The notes beneath the pieces were generated by a model. That model did not search any database, was not told the origin of the DNA, and saw only the letters and a list, made by a program, of their open reading frames with translations. From Tethya wilhelma (taxonomy: Eukaryota > Porifera > Demospongiae > Tethyida > Tethyidae): a DNA stretch of 64,000 nucleotides. Location of the stretch: positions 1,151,745 through 1,215,744 of the forward strand of contig CAXIPT010000007.1 of assembly GCA_964030475.1 (NCBI GenBank), given 5' to 3'. The position numbers were made by a program, and so were the translations under genes. This document shows, piece after piece, positions 58,109-64,000 of the stretch. How positions within the stretch are numbered: the first letter of the stretch is position 1; each line of letters begins with the position of its first letter.

Positions 58109-61100
58109 GGTGTGGGTGTGTGTGGGTGTGCGATGATGTGTGTACGTGTGTGTGTATGCACTGCCATAATAACAACATGCTATACAACAGTTATCCCTCC
58201 TGAGATCAAGAAGAAAGGCCCAGTAGCAGTTCGCTTGTATCTTGAGGCACTCACGGATGGTCAAACCAAGATTCCACGATGCAACCTGATCATACTCGGC
58301 CGAGAACGAGTCGGGAAGACAAGTTTGTATCGCCTCCTGGTCCTCAAAGGATTTGACCCCAATCAGGATTCAACTAGAGGCATCGACAATTCAGTTGTCG
58401 AGGCCCTCGATAAACGTAACGTGGCAGCTGAAGATTGGAACGAGAAAGACGACCAAATGGTTCAAGAGCATGCTGACCAACAGTTTGTGCAAGGTGTGAT
58501 CGGAGCTCTACCATCAGACCTGCTAACACCAAGTGAGAGTGAGGATAAAGATCAAAGTATCAAGAGAAAATCACAGATGCAGAGCACAACTGATGACGAA
58601 ATCAATGCAAAACTATCCAAGCTGGAACCAAAGTTGAAGAGAGTTCTTAAATCAAGGAAGAATCCACCAAAAGTCACAAAGCCAAAATTGTGGAGAACTT
58701 TATTCAAATCTCGTATGCAAACCACAAAAAGACAAGTTCCAAAAGCAGCTGAAGCTATTCCCTCTCCTTCCCTCCCTCCATCTCAAGTCACTGCAAATAT
58801 GGAACCACAACTGAAGGATGCAGCTGAAGCAATGGATCAAAACCATCTGCCTGCTCCGCCTCAAGGTGGTACGTCAATCTTCAAAAGATTGTTTAAGAAG
58901 AACCAGTCCCAACGTCAACCGCCAGAAAACAGAGCTGTTCCTGAGAGTCAAGTCCCTCCAACGACAACAAAGGAAGATGCTCCAACCAAAGCTGAAGTAG
59001 CTGTCACCAATGTTGAAGAGCCATCTCTCTCCACTGACAGTGCTCAACCAGCAGAAGCTGTTTCAAGCAGACAGGCTCTAATGATCAACGAAAACCTCAT
59101 GGTGGGTGCTCCTAAGAAGAGAGTAGATCCTGTGCTCCTTTTAAATGCTCTGGATTTTGCCGGTCAAAAGGAGTACCGTCCAATGCACCACTGTTTCCTC
59201 ACAAGTCGATCGGTGTACCTGGCGGTGTTCAACTTACAGCACGCTATCATCTACCTTAGGACAACTGAAGCTGTGATAGTCAACCCCTTTATCGAGCTCC
59301 GCTATTGGCTGCACTCGATCCATGTTCACACTCTCCCTTCTGTTCCTGGCCAGAAGAAACCACCAGCGAGGAATGTGTGTCTTGTGGGCACTCACCGAGC
59401 ACCCAGGGATCCCAGCCAAGGAAAGTGCATTGGAAATGACGAGCTTCAGGAGATCAATGAACTGATACGAGCCGAGCTGAAGGGTGACGATAGATGCTTC
59501 AATCATCTTCATCTGATGGGCCCTGATCAGCAACAACTCTTCTTAGCCGTAGAGAATTCCATCGATGGTAAAGAGGAGCAGGATCGTGAAGCCAGCGGAG
59601 CCAAGGCCCTTCAGAGGGAGGTGAAGGTGATGACCGATCGTCTTCCTTTCATTGAAGAAGACCTCCCAGTGAGTTGGCTCAACCTGGAGGCTAAACTGGT
59701 GGAGTGGAGGGAGAAACTGCAAAAGAAAGAGTCATCTCTTCTCGTCCAACTAGACCAGGTGCTGAAGCTAGCCACACAGTGTGGTATTCGCCGTCGAGAG
59801 GGTCAGCTCTTGGCTCTGGAGTTCTTCCACGAGACTGGCAAGATTGTCTACCTCAGTAAGTCCATGCAATGCGGATCATTAAGCCTCGGCGCGTGCGTAG
59901 CACGTGCAGAGGATTACATGTAGTAGTTGTTTTGTCTGTCTGTCTGTTCCGTCGAAATCTCAAGAAAGGCAACTCTAACGACAAATTTGATGGTACTTAC
60001 AGTCTTACGTTCATAAATCTGAATGATCTTGTAGATATATATTTTATGCTTTCCAAAACGCTGTAGTTACTGAGATTTGAGGCATTTGTGCTTCTTTTGC
60101 AAGGGGTGGTCACTCCAATACTTGCTGTACTTCCACCCGCGACCGCGGTCAAGGTGTGGTCAAGCGGTCAAGGTCTGATTTTTGGTGCGGTAAAGAGGTC
60201 AAGATCAAATTTTAGGTGCGGTCAAGAGGTCAAGCTAACTGCTCAGTCTGGATGACATCATGCTATTCTTACATGCGATTTACTATGCGCTCCAATTGTT
60301 TGACATCATTATTAGCACTGTTCTACGCATAAAAGCTTATTTTTCACTGCTAGGAGCTAGCTAAAATGCTCGGAGGAGGTATAATAGCTGCTGATCGCTC
60401 AGCTAGCTCGCACTGCAGCAGAAATGAGTGGGTGGAGCTCGCTTCGCGAAGTGATCATGTGATTTAAGCGGTTCGAGGTGTACGTGCGCGCATGGCTGCA
60501 TGATCTGAATCATGGCGTTGTATCAAGGTAGTCTAGTCCTAGACCCCACCTCTTTTGCTGGCGAAAGAGGTGGGGTCTAGGACTAGACTAGTATCAAGGC
60601 TGAAGCTGCCATACGTATATCTATCCCGCTCACAAAACCATGGTACAAAAACGTGGCTAGGTTTGACCGTCTTGTTTGTCTTGCATGATTTTGCAGAAGG
60701 GAAACACTAATGTTACCAGAGATAGAGCTAAAGTATAAGACTCTTGGTTAGTGGACTTGTACTAAACTTTTAGCATTGAAGGTGTGGTTTGGTTTCATCT
60801 ATGCCATGCCTCTCACTGATACACACAGTACATTTGAACTCAAGCGGTCAAGCAGTCCTGAGAGTTGGGTCAAGTGGTCAAGATGTAGTTTTAGGCACGG
60901 TCAAGCGGTCAAGGCCCATTTTCTAGGGTCAAGATTCTTGACCCACGGTCGCGGGTGGAAGTACAGCAAGTATATTGGAGTGACCACCCCTTGTTTTGAG
61001 CGCTTAGCTTCAAGTAGGGCTTGTGAAATTATGCTAGCATAATTTTGAGAATAATAGGTAGCTTGGAGCATTGAGAATAATGCTGGAATAATGGGTGAAA

Positions 61101-62844
61101 ATTTTGTGATTTTTGGTAATGGTCATCACACAAGCATGCATGAATGAAGATTGTGAGGTACAATAACTACAGACAAAAAGAATGTGTATAAACCACCATG
61201 TATCTTACTCCAAAAAGCAGTTTGGATATATTTAAGATGGTTAAACTGTGTTAAATTTTTGGTCGTGGGCTTGTTAGTGTTGTTACAAGCCTTAAAAGGT
61301 GAATGTGCAAAATTAGCTTGATATACACTTTACTATGATGCATGAGCCTGCTACCAAGAATAATTTGAGAATAATGGGGATCATGAAAAAGAATAATAGG
61401 GTCATGTATTGGGAATTTAAGAATAGAATAATAGGTAAATTTTTGAGCATAATTTCACAAGGCCTAGCTTCAAGACCACACCTATTAATCTTCCAAGAAA
61501 CAGCTCAACTGATTTGGACAGTGCCATTGTGATGAGCAAGTATCACTCAGGCTGTTGCATTCAATTGCTGACTGTCATACCTCCTCTGCGCCGAGGCTTT
61601 AGCACCTTGGTGCATTTCATTATATATACAGTGGTATTTATCATTATTAGTTCTTTTCCTTCAGAACTTCTTCCTCGTCTCTTCATCACTGATGCCCAGC
61701 ATGCTGAGCTGGAGGAGCTGGTGGTACTGGACCCAACATGGCTGATTAGGGTGATGCAAAATGTAGTGGAGTTAAATTTCCGTGGATCTTCAGTCCACAA
61801 GAAGAATTCAGACGTAGTTCAGCTCCAAGAAACAGGTGTTGCCTCCAGTGATCTTCTAAAGGCATCCTGGTCTGGGTACCTCCGAAACCAGTCGTTCCAT
61901 CAGTTCTGCCTCATGCTACAAGCAGAGTGTCTCATTCATCCCATCTCCTTCCATCCCTACCCCACAGAGCCACAGGCCTCACCTCTTCCTAAGGATCAGC
62001 TCTACCTCGTCCCTGGGAAGCTACCAGACAAGATCGAAGAGGAGCCCATTGAGTGCTCCAGATGGATCACCTTCTACTTTGACTTCCAAAAGTTCCTTCC
62101 TGATGAACTTTATCATCGATTCATCTGTCTACTGCTAGCAGAGCTCCAACAAAACAAGTCCATAGACAGACCGTATCTCTCCAAGAAGATTTGCCAATTC
62201 CGTAACATAGACAGTTGTCACTGGAGTGTAGAGTTTGAGAGAGAACAACATAGACTGAAGATTTTTGTTCTGTAAGTTTATATTTTCAGCTACAACTTAA
62301 TAATTGATTATATCTCCTGCCGTTTCTTTAGCTCCAGCACCAATGACCCAAGAAAGCCCTCCCATCACATACACACCATCCATACTGAGTACCTCAGAAA
62401 GATTTGCACCCTCAGCAACCTGGAAGGACTGAGATATGTTGGTGGCCCTCTACTGGCTCCCTGTGAGAAGTGTGGAGTGACAGGCATTGTGAGATATGTC
62501 AACTACTTTGAAGGAGAGGACCAGCTATCTAAATCGGAGTGTCCCAATTGCCTGGAGAGCTATGATGTTAACAAACTGTTGATGGACAGCCAGGTAAATA
62601 ATACACACATGTGCAATTATAGTATTATTTTGCCACGTTTTTAATTTATATAGGGTAAACTGCAAACTACAATCAGTCAAGGTTTGTGTTTGGTTCAGTT
62701 TGGCCAATTATGTTTGAGACGTGTATACTGTTGTGTTTCTTTTGAGACTCTTGTGGTATATTCATTACATGTGTTTGTCTTTCTATTTCATCAGCTTCTA
62801 AAGTCAAGTCACAATCACCAGTCACTGCTCTACAAGATGAGGAG
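51960..62844 (+). CDS. Kelch-ankyrin-Roc-COR (ROCO) protein
   Basis: Exons: 51960-51995, 52363-53284 (six Kelch blades, e.g. LLLVGGTEH, LFLAGGQGQ, VLLAIGGRT, VVAIGGWT), ankyrin cassette 53813-53979, 54036-54149, 54213-54326 or its copy 55343-55509, 55566-55679, 55739-55852, then ankyrin exons 55962-56072, 56186-56389, 56466-56567, 56697-56733. Exon 58191-59855 holds the Roc GTPase: P-loop GRERVGKTS (58298-58324), STRGID, DFAGQKEY (59153 on) and VGTHRAPR. COR follows in 59676-59855 and 61665-62271 (LPRLFITDAQ, LDPTWLIRVMQNVV). Exon 62332-62593 has CEKC and CPNC pairs; 62795-62844 is tentative. More than 1440 residues. No kinase domain is seen before the window ends. ROCO proteins are dimeric GTPase scaffolds; the partners here are unknown. 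Confidence 0.85.
52879..54350 (+). repeat. tandem duplication copy 1 (Kelch end plus ankyrin cassette)
   Basis: About 1.47 kb repeated with a period near 1525 bp at 54404-55876. Introns and exons are copied together with over 90% identity by eye. Confidence 0.9.
54352..54561. repeat. 57-bp inverted repeat at duplication junction
   Basis: 54352-54408 (GTGTACTCTAGTGGGATGGC onward) is the reverse complement of 54505-54561 in the downstream Kelch copy, including its copy-specific GTACAC. The arms are separated by 96 bp and could form a near-perfect hairpin. Confidence 0.85.
54404..55876 (+). repeat. tandem duplication copy 2 (Kelch fragment plus ankyrin cassette)
   Basis: It begins inside the Kelch exon (CCATGTGG), so its Kelch part (to about 54815) lacks the first three blades and has no in-phase acceptor. 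The ankyrin exons 55343-55509, 55566-55679 and 55739-55852 keep intact splice sites and phases. It ends in a (CA)n tract (about 55875-55954). Confidence 0.85.
56763..56910. mobile_element. short TIR element, AGCCTCATTCCCAGGC family
   Basis: AGCCTCATTCCCAGGCC at the left and GAGCCTAGGAATGAGGCT at the right, 148 bp, in the long ROCO intron before the Roc exon. Confidence 0.7.
57027..57390. mobile_element. hAT-like MITE
   Basis: Ends CAGTGGCGGATCTAGG and CCTGGATCCGCCACTG are 16-bp inverted copies with one mismatch, around 364 bp that hold no ORF of note. It is inserted in a GT-rich stretch, so the 8-bp target duplication cannot be read with certainty. The CAGTG start and this terminus fit hAT-type elements. 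Confidence 0.75.
57402..58150. repeat. GT-rich tract with imperfect direct repeats
   Basis: Long (GT)n stretches at about 57402-57486 and 58024-58150. Segments at 57770-57880 and 57908-58022 repeat each other loosely (AATTAAAAAGCCCAACAGCA / AATTAAGAAGCCCAGCAGCA). In the ROCO intron before exon 58191. Confidence 0.7.
60100..60993. mobile_element. non-autonomous DNA transposon with about 55-bp TIRs
   Basis: Left end CAAGGGGTGGTCACTCCAAT... and its inverted copy at the right (...GGAGTGACCACCCCTTG), continuing through CTTGCTGTACTTCCACCCGC with few mismatches. Flanking TTTTG on both sides could be the target duplication. Inside both ends are repeated GCGGTCAAG/AGGTCAAG motifs. No transposase ORF. 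In the ROCO intron between the Roc and COR exons. Confidence 0.8.
60529..60590. mobile_element. 62-bp near-perfect palindrome with 9-bp target duplication
   Basis: Arms TAGTCTAGTCCTAGACCCCA... plus CCTCTTT (27 bp each) pair perfectly around an 8-bp loop. GTATCAAGG stands on both sides (60520-60528 and 60591-60599). It lies nested within the element at 60100-60993. Confidence 0.8.
61015..61466. mobile_element. hAT-like MITE, TAGGGCTTGTGAAATTATG ends
   Basis: The left terminus TAGGGCTTGTGAAATTATGC and the right terminus, inverted, TAGGCCTTGTGAAATTATGC differ at one position. GCTTCAAG is duplicated on both sides (61007-61014 and 61467-61474), an 8-bp target duplication typical of hAT. Inside are many AGAATAATAGG motifs. 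A related left end lies at 63915. Confidence 0.85.
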
Positions 62845-62979
62845 GTATATGCATGTATGCACATGTCTGTTTTGCGGTGGCCCGGTAGTGTCAAATTTTA
62901 AAATCGATTTTGTGATTGAACCGAAGTTGCACGCCAATTCAATTCGTTTAATTAGATATTCGGTTATTTAGATCAGCTA
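62845..62979 (+). other. possible ROCO intron start
   Basis: Follows the tentative exon 62795-62844. No further exon was recognised before the window end, so the ROCO gene may continue beyond it. Confidence 0.35.
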
Positions 62980-62989
62980 TATACGGTAG

Positions 62990-63560
62990 TCCGTTTTCTA
63001 AGCGAACGATCTGTTTGCTGACCGTCCAAGGCCTCGTTTTACAAGAAAACAAGCTGTTCTCTGAGAGAAAAACTCTGACTGCATGCTGAGCAACCGTACG
63101 CTATGAAAATGAGCCTGTTCGCTGACAGGACACGGTGTTTGCTCACAGAACAACTCTGACCGGATACTGATCGACCCGTTTGCTATGAAGACGAGACTGT
63201 TTGCTAACAGAACACACTGTTTGCTCACAGAACAACTCTGTCCGGATACTGATTGACCCGTTTGCTGTGAGGACAGGTTGTTTGCTAACAGAACACACTG
63301 TAATTGCTCACAGAACAACTCTGGCTGGATGCTAGCTGATTGACCAGTTTGCTATGAATACAAACAGGGCTGTTTGCTAACTGAACACGCTGTTTGCTCA
63401 AAGAACAACCATGTGACTGGAATCCATTTGGTATAAAGACGAGCTAGATTGAATGCTTACAGAATACACTGTTAAGAACTCTGACTGGATGCTAATTGAC
63501 CCATGATTATATTAGTAATAATAATATAACACCTATGAAGATGAGACCATTTGCTGACAG
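62990..63560. repeat. degenerate tandem repeat, units of about 82-87 bp
   Basis: About six copies built from AACAGAACACACTGTTTGCT, CACAGAACAACTCTG and GATTGACCCGTTTGCTATGA. Clear unit starts at 63179, 63261 and 63348 give spacings of 82 and 87 bp. Each unit contains two TTTGCT...ACAGAAC half-repeats of about 41 bp. Confidence 0.8.
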
Positions 63561-64000
63561 AACACACTCAGAGCATGCTGCCAGTTTGGCTTATGGTGCC
63601 TAATTAACTCTTACTACATAATGATTGACTCACTGCACTTATACAGAACATTTCTGATCGATATCGGATATGTACACAAGTCTATTCAATAGCAGCATGC
63701 AGAGCTAGTAACTAAAAAAAATGTGAAAAGTTTTTGAATCATTAGGATGTCAACATAATTATATAAGAGTCAAACAATGAGGAAACATTGACAGATCTTT
63801 ATAAGAGGTTAGCTTTGAATTTTGTGAATGCAGGTGTCATTAATGAATCAGTAAGGTGTCATTATTTTTTGCTTGACTATAATTATAAATATTATTCCAA
63901 CAAGAGGTGCAAGTTAGGCCTTGGCAAATTGTTCCCAGAATAATTTGAGAATAATAGGTACACATTGATTATATGAGAATAATAGGCTGTNATCCTGTCT
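63561..64000. other. window end, with start of a hAT-like element
   Basis: AT-rich with no gene. At 63915 TAGGCCTTGGCAAATTGTTC followed by AGAATAATTTGAGAATAATA resembles the left end of the element at 61015. It runs to an N at 63991, so its far end is not seen. Confidence 0.5.

Noticed and set aside
57989..58190. Long frame starting MCMCVYICMSVCCVCVC upstream of the Roc exon
   Set aside because: It is translated (GT)n microsatellite. The real exon begins at the acceptor at 58191, whose phase fits the ankyrin exon ending at 56733.
62990..63560. CRISPR-like array
   Set aside because: Units are adjacent and degenerate with no unique spacers, and the genome is eukaryotic. It is a tandem repeat.

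Overview
The window looks like a scaffold piece from a marine invertebrate, most likely a demosponge such as Amphimedon or a relative. This is an inference. The supporting signs are animal-type genes (MKS1, a BLTP2-like lipid-transfer protein, ZDHHC5/8, a BICD-type adaptor, TRIM-NHL, ROCO), AT-rich DNA, many short GT-AG introns of 50-500 bp, abundant (CT)n and (CA)n microsatellites, and many small TIR elements. Single Ns at 5251, 24550, 26211, 36027 and 63991 behave as placeholders for gaps of unknown size. A larger N gap lies at 19471-19667.

Region 1 (1-13024, all minus strand) is a tandem TRIM-NHL cluster. It holds a partial gene (1-264), a nonsense/frameshifted NHL fragment (750-1238), an intact intronless gene (1449-3494), a gene interrupted only by an N (3927-5953), a twice-frameshifted copy (6197-8240), a C-terminal fragment (8597-8929), a copy broken by a deletion and a micro-inversion (9261-10748), and a divergent member with a frame break between RING and B-box (11041-13024). 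RING and B-box are nearly identical among close copies, while the coiled coil and NHL blades vary.

Region 2 (13355-28956, plus) is the C-terminal half of a BLTP2/KIAA0100/Hobbit-type bridge lipid-transfer protein gene with about 30 exons. Its 5' half is not visible upstream. An intron hosts an antisense single-exon gene (17084-17701) whose product has a C-terminal membrane anchor and several tyrosine motifs. Two BLTP2 exons occur twice, on either side of the N gap and about 5 kb of unrelated DNA, which suggests a mis-joined haplotype.

Region 3 (29341-39031, minus) holds a 9-exon dynein-adaptor-like coiled-coil gene (CC1-box and Spindly-like motifs) and a complete 21-exon MKS1 (ciliary transition zone). 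MKS1 is head to head with a ZDHHC5/8-type palmitoyltransferase gene (39656-47439, plus), in which exon 2 is duplicated so that only one copy can be used per transcript. Palindromic NRF1-like GCGCATGCGC sites lie 140-200 bp upstream of three genes.

Region 4 (48140-50830, minus) is an intronless RRM-PARP gene with an H-Y-I triad, predicted to be a mono-ADP-ribosyltransferase. Region 5 (51960 to about 62844, plus) is a Kelch-ankyrin-Roc-COR (ROCO) gene with a large insert inside the Roc domain, two alternative ankyrin cassettes produced by a 1.5 kb tandem duplication with a fold-back junction, and a C-terminal CxxC...CxxC module. Its introns carry at least four TIR elements, one nested in another. 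The window ends in a degenerate tandem repeat with units of about 82 bp and the start of another hAT-like element.
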